64,000 nt of DNA from Terricaulis sp. (GTDB lineage: Bacteria > Pseudomonadota > Alphaproteobacteria > Caulobacterales > Aquidulcibacteraceae). Each line of letters opens with the position of its first letter. Position 1 is the stretch's first letter. The stretch spans positions 1,116,001-1,180,000 of the forward strand of contig JANPZV010000005.1 in NCBI GenBank assembly GCA_024707365.1, read 5' to 3'. Below, one piece after another: positions 42,157 through 51,306 of the stretch. A program made the translations under genes and the position numbers. The notes below the pieces were generated by a model. The model was not told the origin of the DNA and did not search any database. It saw only the letters and a program-made list of their open reading frames with translations.

Positions 42157-44193
42157 ATGCGGCGGATTGGCGGGCTTTTCGTGCTTATCGCGGCTTTTGC
42201 CTTGGCCGCGCCGGCGGCGGCGCAAGTCCGCCCCCACGATCCTGAGCCCCCGTCCTGGAGCCGCATCGCCCGCTTTGAAAGCGAAGCCGAGTTTCACCGC
42301 TATCTGCGCGATGTGCGCGAGGCGGCCCGCCGCGCCCGCGCGCTCAATCGCGGCAAGCAGGGCGCGCCCGAGGAATGTCCGCCGGAATTCGCGCCCTGCC
42401 TGCCCGATGGGGCGAGCGCCGATAATGAGCAGATCGTCGTCACCGGCTCGCGCATCAGCGCCGCGCCGCCGCCCGCCGCGCCGGCGGCCACCTCCGTCAC
42501 CAATGTGCAGACGGCGGGCGTGGATGAGGGAGACATCGTCAAGCTCTATGGGCGCTTTCTCATCGTGCTGCAGGATGGGCGGCTGTTCTCGGTCGATACT
42601 GGCGCCGCGCCCGGCGCGCTTGCGCTGGCGGATCGCGTCAACGTCTATCGGGATAACAACCGCCGCGTCTGGTACGATGAAATCCTGATCGCGGATAATC
42701 GCGTTGTCGTCACCGGCTATAATTATGGAGAGGACGCCACCGAGTTTTCGGTGTTCTCCATCAGCCCCCAAGGCCGCTTCACCCGCGAGGCGACGTATTA
42801 TCTTTCATCCGACGATTATTACGACACCGAGAATTACGCCACGCGCCTGGTTGGCGGCAATCTCGTCATTTACACGCCGTTGGCGGCGTTCGACATGCGC
42901 CCCGGCGCGGCGCTTGAATATCGATCGTGCGCCGCTGGCTTTCCGAGCGGGAGCGGCAAACCCAAACCACGCCCGGCCGCGCGCTCTATAACGCGCGCGA
43001 CGTGCACCGCCCGATCAAGCCACCTTTCATCCCGTCATCCACACCATCTCCGTGTGCCCGCTCGGCGCATCGCGCGCGGGCGATGAATTGGAATGCCGCG
43101 CCACCGCCATCGTCGGCCCGCCAGGGCGTGAGTTTTACGTCGCCAATGACGCGATCTATCTGTGGACCTATCCGGTTTTTGACGGCCAATACCGCAGCCA
43201 CCATGCGGCGCGGTGTGAGACGAACCCCGCCAATTTCGCCGCCGCCGCGCCGGCTGCGCTCTATCAGATCCCTTTGAGCGGCGGGGCGCCCACGGCGCAA
43301 TTCATCTCGGGCCGGCCTTACGATCAGCTCTCGATGGATAGCGATGGGCGCGCATTTCGCGCGCTCAGCGTCTGGCAGGATTTGCGCTGCATCACCTGGG
43401 CCAATGCGCCGGCGCAATTGCCGCTCCGCTATGTCTCAGCGCCGCTTTCTGGCTTTTTGGCCAAGCCCGAACCCGATCGCGGAGCGGCGCTACACGCGCT
43501 TGCCCGAGATTGGCGTCGCCATCGAAAACCGCTTCACCAGCGGGCATCTGATTTATAGCGGCCGCGCTTCCTATGATTCATCGGCGCCAGAGCCGCGCGA
43601 AGGCCCGCGCCCCGAAGCGCGCATCGTCGCCGTGCCGCTCGATGCGCCGGAGAATTACGCGATTCTTTCCGCCCCGCATGACGCGCTGCGCGTGGAGCGG
43701 GTGGGCGAGAATGCGATCATCACCGGCTATCGCGATGCGCGCGGGCTCTCGGTTTCGCTGATCGATTTGAGCGCCGCGCCGCGCATCGCCTCAACAATCC
43801 TGCTGGCCGATCGGTTTGAAAGCGAGGGCCGCTCCCACGCCTTCAACGCCGCTGATCGATCCCGACGGCTCGGGCCTCATGGGCCTGCCCACGGTGATGC
43901 GCCGCGCTGAAAGCGGGCGCTGGTGGTGGCGCAGCCGCGGCTCGGACGTGAGCTTTATCTCGCTCGCTGATGGCGCGCTTGCCGATCAAGGCTATCTCCG
44001 CGGCACAAGCCCGCGCGCGGAGGGCTATCAGTGCGAGGCGTCCTGCATCGATTGGTACGGCAACACCCGCGCGCTGTTCATCGCCGGGCGCATCTTCGCG
44101 CTTTCAGGCACGGAGCTGATCGAAGGCGCGCTGACCGAGCGCGGGATCGATGATCTCGCCCGCGTGAACCTCACCGAGCCGGTCCGGCGCTAG
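42157..44193 (+). CDS. secreted beta-propeller domain protein, frame broken at least four times
   Basis: About 678 residues spanning several frames. Strong SD (GGGGAG) and signal peptide (GLFVLIAAFALAAPAAA). TSVTNVQTAGVDEGDIVKLY and LIVLQDGRLFSVDTGAA are the start of the COG4880-type beta-propeller (secreted proteins distantly related to WD repeats). Later pieces read DAIYLWTYPVFDGQYRSH, YQIPLSGGAPTAQF, FTSGHLIYSGRASYD and TRALFIAGRIFALSGTEL. Breaks lie near 42930, 43020, 43480 and 43850. Propeller blades imply a binding or scaffold role outside the membrane. Confidence 0.75.
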
Positions 44194-44204
44194 GCTTTTG
44201 ATGA

Positions 44205-44251
44205 AGCATCATCTTATCGAAGAACCGGCATCCACTTCTTCGGATGATGCT
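44205..44251. terminator. hairpin between convergent genes (GCATCAT palindrome)
   Basis: AGCATCATC and GATGATGCT flank CGAAGAA and TTCTTCG around an 11-base loop. It resembles the GCATSATC...CCGG...GATSATGC palindrome widespread in alphaproteobacteria. It sits between the convergent beta-propeller and DUF4870 genes and could terminate both; no strong T-run is present. Confidence 0.6.
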
Positions 44252-44623
44252 CTAGCGCCCGCGCCCGTCCAGCAGCGCCATCAGCCCCAGCGCGCTTTTG
44301 ATGGTGAACCACACCATCAGGATGAACCATCCGCACGCCACGATGGCCAGGATCGGAAAGCCGATCAGCACGATGGTCAACAGCCAGCCCAGCACGCACA
44401 CGATCGCCAGGATCACGTGCCACCAGAACGAGATCATCCAGATCCGCACCTGGTCATCCAGATGCTGGCGCGGCAGGGGCGCTGCCTCGCTGCGCGCCGT
44501 CAGCGCCCAGATCACGCCAATCAGCGCGAAAATCCCCGCGCTCGGGATCGAGGCGAGGTAAAGGCAATAAACGATGAACGCCGATGATCGGCCAGCGCTC
44601 TGTGGCAGGGCGGGGTAGGTCAT
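44252..44623 (-). CDS. DUF4870-like membrane protein
   Basis: The protein has 123 residues with three to four TM segments. FIVYCLYLASIPSAGIFALI-GVIWAL, then DDQVRIWMISFWWHVILAIV are the DUF4870 pattern of small membrane proteins (Tic20-like topology). Unknown role. Its gene converges on the propeller gene and is followed upstream by xerD after a 9-base gap, so it may share the xerD transcript. Confidence 0.75.
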   Translation of the reverse strand: MTYPALPQSAGRSSAFIVYCLYLASIPSAGIFALIGVIWALTARSEAAPLPRQHLDDQVRIWMISFWWHVILAIVCVLGWLLTIVLIGFPILAIVACGWFILMVWFTIKSALGLMALLDGRGR

Positions 44624-44632
44624 GCCGCCAAT

Positions 44633-45541
44633 CTAGTCCTGCTTGGGCTTCTTCGCCAGCGGGTGCTTGGTTTCCACCAGCGTCTTGAGCCGGCCTTGGG
44701 CCACGTGCGTGTAAATCTGCGTGGTGGCGATGTCGGCATGGCCCAGCAGCGTCTGCACGGTGCGCAGATCCGCCCCGCCCTCCACCAGATGCGTGGCGAA
44801 CGCATGCCGCAGCACGTGCGGGGACACCCGCGCCGGATCGAGCCCGGCTTTGAGCGCCGCGTGTTCCAAGATCTGCGCCACGCGCCGGCGCGTCAGCTTG
44901 CCATCTGCGGCGCTGGCTGAAGGGAATAGCCAGCGGCCTGCCCGCGCGCGCTTTTGCTCATCCTTCGGCAACAAGCCCTCGCGCGCCGCCAGATGCGCGG
45001 AAAGCGCCTTGAGCGCCGGGGCGCCCAGTACCACCATGCGCTCCTTGCCGCCCTTGCCTTCAATGATCATGTGCGCCTGCCCCGGCTTGGGCGCGGTACG
45101 CAGCGGCAGCGAGACAAGCTCGCTCACGCGCAAGCCCGCGCCATAGAGCAATTCGATCAGCGCCGCATCACGCGGGCTTTCCGCCGCCGCGATCAGCTTT
45201 TCGATCTCTGCGCTGTCCAGCGTTTTGGGCAAGCTGCGCCCGCGCTTGGGCGCATCGAGCCGCGCGGTGGGATCATCGCCGCGCACATTGTCTTCCAGCA
45301 GAAACCGATAAAATTGCCGCAGCGCTGAAATCCTGCGCCGCGCCGTCGCCGGCGCCATCCCGCGCCGCGCCAGGCCAGCCACATAGTCCTCAACCGCCTC
45401 CGCGTTCGCCCCGCGCAGCGTTTTCATCTCGGCAAGCGCATCTTCCAAATCGCGCGCATACGCATCCAGCGTATTAGGCCGCGCCCCACGCTCAGCGGAG
45501 AGCATTTCCAAGAACGACTCGATCAGCGCAGCATCGGCCAT
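44633..45541 (-). CDS. xerD: site-specific tyrosine recombinase XerD
   Basis: The protein has 302 residues from ATG 45541 (the TTG before it is less likely). The SAM-like N-terminal domain (FLEMLSAERGARPNTLDAYA) precedes the catalytic domain with Arg in GAGLRVSELVSL, Lys in EGKGGKERMVV, HVLRHAFATHLVEGGADLR, LLGHADIATTQIYTHV (His and Tyr). With XerC it resolves chromosome dimers at dif. It begins 6 bases left of the parE stop, in the same direction. Confidence 0.96.
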   Translation of the reverse strand: MADAALIESFLEMLSAERGARPNTLDAYARDLEDALAEMKTLRGANAEAVEDYVAGLARRGMAPATARRRISALRQFYRFLLEDNVRGDDPTARLDAPKRGRSLPKTLDSAEIEKLIAAAESPRDAALIELLYGAGLRVSELVSLPLRTAPKPGQAHMIIEGKGGKERMVVLGAPALKALSAHLAAREGLLPKDEQKRARAGRWLFPSASAADGKLTRRRVAQILEHAALKAGLDPARVSPHVLRHAFATHLVEGGADLRTVQTLLGHADIATTQIYTHVAQGRLKTLVETKHPLAKKPKQD

Positions 45542-45547
45542 CAAAGC

Positions 45548-45856
45548 TTATCCTGCATCATCATCGCTGAAATAGGCGTCAACATCGCGCGCACGGTGCG
45601 GCACGCCGATAATGATCACCTCGTCCTCCTTAATCACGTAGAACACAAGATGCGCGCCCTGGCGAAAACAGCGATAGCCTGCGCCAAGCTCCTCCCGCGC
45701 CGTTCCGAGCAGAGGGTTCTCCGCCAGCCAGGCGAAGCGTTTGTCCAGATCGCGCAGGTAGCGCAGCGTTTGCGCTGGCCCCCAAGCGGCGAGGGAATAG
45801 TCAGCGATCTCATCCAAATCCGCCAGCGCGCGCGGCGTCAGGCGGAAGCGTTTCAC
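45548..45856 (-). CDS. ParE-type toxin
   Basis: The protein has 102 residues. RLTPRALADLDEIADYSLAA and FRQGAHLVFYVIKEDEVIIIGV are the ParE fold, ending in VPHRARDVDAYF. It probably poisons DNA gyrase. Its ATG overlaps the antitoxin stop (ATGA). It sits immediately before xerD in the same orientation. Confidence 0.9.
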   Translation of the reverse strand: MKRFRLTPRALADLDEIADYSLAAWGPAQTLRYLRDLDKRFAWLAENPLLGTAREELGAGYRCFRQGAHLVFYVIKEDEVIIIGVPHRARDVDAYFSDDDAG

Positions 45857-46107
45857 TTGCGCGCCCGCGCCTGGGCGCGTTTGAGCACATCATCGGCGCT
45901 GAAGTTTTCCGCAAACTCGCCGCGCGCCGCCTCTGCTGCGCCGATCGCAAGATGGCCGCGCAGCGCCTCCAAGCGCTCAGCGCGTTCTTCCAGTTCGCGC
46001 AAGCCGGCGCGCACCACCTCGCTGGCGGAGGCGTAGCGTCCGCTGGCGATCTCGCGCTTGATGAAGGCCTCCCAATGGGGGCCGAGCGTGAGCGAGGTTG
46101 AAGCCAT
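45853..46107 (-). CDS. ParD-type antitoxin
   Basis: The protein has 84 residues from ATG 46107 (MASTSLTLGPHWEAFIKREI). The ribbon-helix-helix motif is ASGRYASASEVVRAGLRELE, followed by the toxin-binding helix. It should neutralise the ParE toxin and repress the pair. A promoter must lie within the 59 bases to the upstream gene. Confidence 0.88.
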   Translation of the reverse strand: MASTSLTLGPHWEAFIKREIASGRYASASEVVRAGLRELEERAERLEALRGHLAIGAAEAARGEFAENFSADDVLKRAQARARK

Positions 46108-46166
46108 GAGGCGTCTCCGCAATATTCAAAATGAATGTCGCACACGGCCGCCCTGGCATCAACGCC

Positions 46167-47843
46167 TCAACTGGCCGGCGCGCCCGCCAAAATCGCTTCG
46201 GCGGCAAAGCGGCGCGCATCATCGTCCAGCCGCAACGTGCGCAGCGTGCGGATGATCTGGCTCACGCTTTCCGCATCGAGCCGCGAAAGCCCGCCTTCGC
46301 CCACCGCCGCAGCCGCCAGCAGCGCAGCTTCCCCGGCGGCGTTGCGATCGGCCGCGTTTTGCAGCGCCAGCATAAGCCCCGCATCCGCGCGCGCGCCGCC
46401 TTGCGGGGCGTTGGCGATCAGAAAAGCGCTGCGCTTGCCCGTCGGTGGCGACGCCGAGCGCAGCCAGGATGGCGACATCACGCGCCGCGCGCGCGCCGCC
46501 GCCGCCATCGATGCGCTGATGCAGCACGCGCACGCCGCGCTGGGCGCGATCGGTGCTGAGCGCGGCCAGAGCCGCGTCCAGCGGCGCGAGCGAGGCTGGC
46601 TCGATGCCGGCGGCGCGCGCGCTCGCCGTCAGCCGCTGGCCCAGTTGCACATCGCCCGCCGCGATCGCCGCGCGCGCAAACAAAAGCGCCGCTGTTGCGT
46701 CGGGCGCTGCGGGCAGGGCGGCGATGTCGTCTTTGAAGAACGCCGCCACGGCGCCGAAATCGCCCGAAGAGTTTGCCCCGCGCAGCGCCTCGGCGATGGC
46801 CGCCGCCGCTTGCAGCGCGGCGGGGTTCACCGCCGGCGGCGGCGCGGGCTGGCCTTCAACCGGCGGAGGCGGCGGCGGGGGCGGCGGCGCGTTGCGCGCC
46901 GCTTCCACCGCGCGCAGCGCCACGACGATCGGCGGCAGCGCCGAGCTGATCTCAGCCGGCGTGGCGGCAAGGATGGTGCGCGCCTCCGCCGCCGGCAGCG
47001 CGCCGCGCCGATAAGCCAGCGCCGCCGCTTGCACGCGCAGCGGTTGCGGGCTCGCTTCATTGCGCGCCAGCGCCAGAAGCGCGAGATTGACGAGCCGTTC
47101 AGCGCATTCGGCCCAGGGGCAAATTGCGCCGCCACTGAAAGCTGCGCCGAGAGGCTGTTGTCATAGCGCGCGGCGGGCGGGCGCGCGGCAGGCGCGCCGC
47201 CAACGGCCGCCACCGCCGCCGCATACCAATTATCATCCGCCGTCGCCGCGCGTGTCCCGCGCGAAAATTCAAGCGCCAGATCCGCCGCCGCGCGATCGCC
47301 ATCGGCGGCGGCGCAGAACGCGCGCAAGCGCAGCAGGAACGGGGCAGGGTTTTCCCCCAATTGCGCTTGGCGCCGCGCGCGCGCACGCATCGCTGCGCCG
47401 CCCGCGCGCCAATTCCGCCTGCGCCGCATAAGAGGCGATCTGCGCATCGGTGAGCGCGCCGCCGGCGCCCACGGCCATCACCGCCAGCGTATCGGCTTGG
47501 CCCATGCGGCCCAGCGCCTCAAAGCGCTTGCGCGCCGCCTCCGCCGCTTCGCCTGGGGGCGCATCCCCGCCGGAAAGCAGCACGCGTTGCGCCAGCTTCT
47601 GCGCGGCGGGCGAGTCAAACACGGCCGGCAGGCGATCAAACGCCTGGGCCAAAAACTCCGGCTCGCTGCGCGCCCATAGGTCGGGCGCAAGCCCGCCTTG
47701 GCTGCGGGCCAGCGCGCCGACGCTCCACGCATCGGGCGCGCGCAGCTCTTCGCTTTCCACCGCCACCGGCAAATTCGATTGCGCCGCAGCGGCGAGGGCG
47801 CGGCCGCAGCGCAGAGGGCCAGCGCGATCTGCCTGTAAACCAT
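46167..47843 (-). CDS. long Ala-rich secreted protein of unknown function, frame broken several times
   Basis: About 560 residues reconstructed over at least five frame segments from ATG 47843 (MVYRQIALALCAAAA). Pieces include AVESEELRAPDAWSVGALAR, LAPDLWARSEPEFLAQAFDR, RLRAFCAAADGDRAAADLAL, RRGALPAAEARTILAATPAE, a run of nine prolines (VEAARNAPPPPPPPPP) and SVSQIIRTLRTLRLDDDARR at the end. Helical, TPR-like segments dominate. Breaks are near 47805, 47430, 47100 and 46450. It follows a small TM protein gene, and both may be secreted or membrane-linked. Confidence 0.55.
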
Positions 47844-47847
47844 GGTG

Positions 47848-48035
47848 CTATTCCTTGAAGGCGTCCGGAAGCTCGACACGGATCTCGCGCGGCTCGGGCG
47901 CGAGCCTGTCAGCCTGGCCGATGAAAAAGATAAACAGGCCGATAACCACGATCACCGCGCCCCCGGCCGCGAAATACCCGATTTTGGGGTCCGAGCGGGC
48001 CCGAAGCTGCTGCGCCGGCGTTTACGTCTCAACAT
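47848..48035 (-). CDS. small single-pass membrane protein, frame broken
   Basis: About 62 residues. It begins MLRRKRRRSSFGPAR and, after a break near 47995, continues DPKIGYFAAGGAVIVVIGLF and EIRVELPDAFKE, with one TM helix between. The basic N-terminus predicts the cytoplasmic side inside. It ends 4 bases before the long Ala-rich gene. Too short for confident family assignment. Confidence 0.5.
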
Positions 48036-48148
48036 TTCGCCTCAACCTTCCCCCGAAGTTGCGAGCCGCCGAGATTGCCCCCAAAATGTGGCGAGTTTCC
48101 AGCCCCGGCCGCGCGCGTGCGGTTTGAGGGGCCCTTGTGAGGTGATTC

Positions 48149-48745
48149 GTGGCCGGCCCGGAGAGCAGCGAGACAGGCGATACCCCCGCCGCGCTCGATC
48201 CCTCTTTGCCGGCCGCGGTTCCTGCGCGCACCATCGCCCTGGTTGGGCTGATGGGCGCGGGCAAAACCACGGTGGGCCGGCGCCTGGCCGCCGCGCTCCA
48301 TCTGCCCTTCGCCGATGCGGACGCCGAGATCGTCAAAGCCGCCGGCTGCTCCATCGCCGAGATTTTCGCCGAGCATGGCGAGCAGGCCTTCCGCGAAGGC
48401 GAGCGGCGGGTGATCGCGCGCATGCTCAAAGGCCCGGTGCACGTGCTCGCCACCGGCGGCGGCGCCTTCATCGATCCCGATACGCGCGCGCTGATGAAGC
48501 AGCACGCGATCTCGATCTGGCTTAAGGCGCCGCTCGAAGTGCTGATGAAGCGCGTGGAAAAGCGCGAGCATCGCCCGCTGCTCAATGAGGCTGATCCGCG
48601 CGCGGTGATGGAGCGGCTGATGGCCGCGCGCTACCCGATCTACGCCGAAGCCGACATCACCATCGAAAGCTCGCCCGGCCCGCACCATGTCGCGGTGGAG
48701 TCCATCCTCAAAGCGCTGCGCGCGCACGGGGCGCTTGCGCCATGA
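48149..48745 (+). CDS. aroK: shikimate kinase
   Basis: The protein has 198 residues from GTG 48149. A non-conserved N-terminus of about 25 residues precedes IALVGLMGAGKTTVGRRLA (P-loop), DADAEIVKAAGCSIAEIF, FREGERRV, ATGGGAFIDPDTR and RPLLNEADPR (lid). It phosphorylates shikimate. It is followed by aroB, its common partner in alphaproteobacteria. Confidence 0.95.
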   Translation: MAGPESSETGDTPAALDPSLPAAVPARTIALVGLMGAGKTTVGRRLAAALHLPFADADAEIVKAAGCSIAEIFAEHGEQAFREGERRVIARMLKGPVHVLATGGGAFIDPDTRALMKQHAISIWLKAPLEVLMKRVEKREHRPLLNEADPRAVMERLMAARYPIYAEADITIESSPGPHHVAVESILKALRAHGALAP

Positions 48746-48763
48746 GCGTGCGGCGGCCTCTCG

Positions 48764-48892
48764 TCCTCCCCCGCCAGGGGGAGGTGGCGCGCGCAGCGCG
48801 TGACGGAGGGGCGGGCGCAAGTATGAGCACGCAGCAGCGCCGCCCCTCAGTCAGCGCTTGCGCGCTGACAGCTCCCCTATCGGGGGAGCACG
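48764..48892. repeat. CTCCCCC-type palindromic repeat, copy 5
   Basis: CCTCCCCCGCCAGGGGGAGG, GCGCGCGCAGCGCGTGAC, GGAGGGGCGGG, loop, CCGCCCCTCAGTCAGC-GCTTGCGCGCTGAC and CTCCCCTATCGGGGGAG. It lies inside the aroK-aroB operon and ends 24 bases before the aroB ATG. Confidence 0.9.
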
Positions 48893-48915
48893 CATTTTGT
48901 TTTAGCGATCGGATC

Positions 48916-50022
48916 ATGACCCACACCATCCACGTCTCCCTCGGCGCGCGTTCGTATGACGTGCATATCGGCGCGGGCCTGATCGCGCGCGCGGGCGAAT
49001 TGATCGCGCCATTTGCGCCGGCGAAACGCGCGTTTGTCGTCACCGATGAAAACGTCGCCCACCATCACGGCGCGGCGCTCAATGATGCGCTGAAAGCGGC
49101 GGGGCTTGAGGTGTTCGCCTTCGTGATGCCGCCGGGGGAGGAAACCAAGAGCTTTGCGGGGCTTGAATCGCTTTGCACCGTGCTTTTGGAAAAGGGGATC
49201 ACGCGCAAGGATCTCGTGGTGGCCTTCGGCGGCGGCGTGATCGGCGATCTCACCGGCCTTGCCGCAGGGCTGGTGAAACGCGGCGTCGATTTCGTGCAAA
49301 TCCCCACAACGCTGCTCAGCCAAGTCGATTCCAGCGTCGGCGGCAAAACCGCGATCGATACGCCCGAAGGCAAAAACCTGATCGGCCTCATCCACCAGCC
49401 GCGCCTGGTGCTCGCCGATAGCGGCGTGCTCTCAACGCTGCCTGAGCGCGAAATCCGCGCCGGCTATGCTGAGATCGTGAAGATGGGGCTGATCAAGGAT
49501 GATCCCTTCTTCCAATGGTGCGAAGCGCTGGCCGGCGATGTGCTCAGGCTCGATCCGCTCGCGCTCACGCACGCCATCGCCACGGCGGTTGAGCACAAAG
49601 CCCGCATCGTCGAGGCCGATGAGACCGAGCAGGGCGAGCGCGCGCTGCTGAACCTTGGCCACACCTTCGCGCATGCGCTCGAAGCGCATGGCGGCTATTC
49701 CACCAAGCTGATCCACGGCGAAGCCGTCGCCGCCGGCATGGCGCTGGCGTTCGATTTCAGCGCCGCGCAAGGGCTCTGCAGCGGGCAAGACGCCGCGCGC
49801 GTGAAAGCGCACTTAAATCGCGCCGGCTTCATCACCGACATCCGCCAGCTTCCCGGCGCGCCGTTCGATCCCGAGGCGCTGCTTTCCATCATGGCCAGCG
49901 ATAAGAAAGCCGAAGCCGGCAGCCTCACGCTCATCCTTGCGCGCGGCATCGGCCAAGCCTTCGTGCAAAAAGCCGCTGACGCAGAAGCGCTCGGCGCCTT
50001 CCTCAAACGTGAAACCCAATGA
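48916..50022 (+). CDS. aroB: 3-dehydroquinate synthase
   Basis: The protein has 368 residues from ATG 48916. VVTDENVAHHH, GGGVIGDLTGLAAG, PTTLLSQVDSSVGGKTAIDT-PEGKN and the metal ligands in EHKARIVEADETE, LNLGHTFAHALE and KLIHGEAVAAGMA define AroB. It closes the first ring of the shikimate pathway using NAD and a divalent metal. The frame is intact. The following gene starts in its stop (ATGATG). Confidence 0.97.
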   Translation: MTHTIHVSLGARSYDVHIGAGLIARAGELIAPFAPAKRAFVVTDENVAHHHGAALNDALKAAGLEVFAFVMPPGEETKSFAGLESLCTVLLEKGITRKDLVVAFGGGVIGDLTGLAAGLVKRGVDFVQIPTTLLSQVDSSVGGKTAIDTPEGKNLIGLIHQPRLVLADSGVLSTLPEREIRAGYAEIVKMGLIKDDPFFQWCEALAGDVLRLDPLALTHAIATAVEHKARIVEADETEQGERALLNLGHTFAHALEAHGGYSTKLIHGEAVAAGMALAFDFSAAQGLCSGQDAARVKAHLNRAGFITDIRQLPGAPFDPEALLSIMASDKKAEAGSLTLILARGIGQAFVQKAADAEALGAFLKRETQ

Positions 50023-51304
50023 TGCCCACACTCCTGAGCCTAACGATCCTCGCCCTCATCGTTCTGCTCATGCTTTCGGCCTTCTTCTCCGGCTCGGAAA
50101 CCGCGCTCACCGCCGCCTCCCGCGCGCGCATCACCCAGGCCCAGCGCGATGGCGATCGCCGCGCCGCGCGCGTGGCGCGCCTGATCGAAAACCGCGAGCG
50201 CCTGCTCGGCGCGCTGCTGCTGGGCAACAATCTCGTCAACACGCTGATCACCGCGCTCACCACCTCGCTGCTGGTGACGCTGTTCGGCAATGAAGGGCTG
50301 ATCGTCGCTATCGCCACCATTCTCGTCACCATCCTTTTGCTCATCTTCGGCGAGATCGGCCCCAAGACCTACGCCATCTCCAACCCGATCGCCTCGCCAT
50401 GCTGGTGGGGCGGCCGGTGTCGCTTGCGGTGTCCGCTTTCGCGCCGATCGTGAAATACGTGCAGATGCTGGTGAACGGCGTGCTTAAGCTGTTCGGCGCC
50501 GGCGCGCCCGAGGGTGTGGACGTGCTCGCCGCCGAAGCGGAAATCCGCGGCGCGGTGGAGCTGCACGCCGAAGAGGGCGCGGTGCAAACCGATGTGCGCC
50601 ATCGCCTCATCGGCGCGCTCGATCTATCCGAGCTCGCGGTTTCAGACGTGATGATCCATCGCAAATCGATCAAAATGCTCGATATCGATCTGCCCCCGCG
50701 CGAGATCATCGCCCAGGCCATGGCCAGCGCCCACACGCGCCTGCCGCTCTATCAGGATGAGGCCGAAAACATCGTCGGCGTGCTGCATGCGCGCGATCTG
50801 CTCCGCGCCATCGCCGAGCATGGCCGCGATCATTTCAGCGTGCGCGAGATCATGCGCCCCGCCTGGTTCACGCCCGACACCACGATGGCCGAAGATCAGC
50901 TCGCGGAATTTTTGCGTAGGCGGGAGCATTTCGCGCTCGTGGTCGATGAATATGGCGCGCTGATGGGGCTCGTCACGCTCGAAGATATTCTCGAAGAAAT
51001 CGTCGGCGATATTAAAGATGAGCACGACATCGCCGTCCAAGGCGTGCGTCCCCAGCCCGATGGCAGCGTCAATGTCGATGGCGTGGTGCCGATCCGCGAT
51101 CTCAACCGCGCCATGAATTGGGATCTGCCCGATGATGAAGCGGTGACGATCGCGGGCCTTGTCATCCACGAAGCCCAAGCCATCCCCGAACCCGGCCAAC
51201 GCTTCGCCTTCCACGGCTATCGCTTCCAAGTGCTGCGCCGGCAAAGAAATCAGATCACGGCGCTCAGGATCGAGCGGGAGGAGAAGGCGGAGGAGGGGGA
51301 TTAG
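50019..51304 (+). CDS. CorC/HlyC-family DUF21-CBS protein, frame broken once
   Basis: About 428 residues. DUF21 TM domain (LSAFFSGSETALTAASRARI; LLLIFGEIGPKTYAISNP), break near 50390, then LAVSAFAPIVKYVQMLVNGV, a CBS pair (VMIHRKSIKMLD; EHFALVVDEYGALMGLVTLE-DILEEIVGDI) and a C-terminal CorC_HlyC domain (VDGVVPIRDLNRAMNWDLP). These inner-membrane proteins export magnesium or related ions. The aroK-aroB-CorC order is typical of alphaproteobacteria. Confidence 0.92.
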
Positions 51305-51306
51305 AG

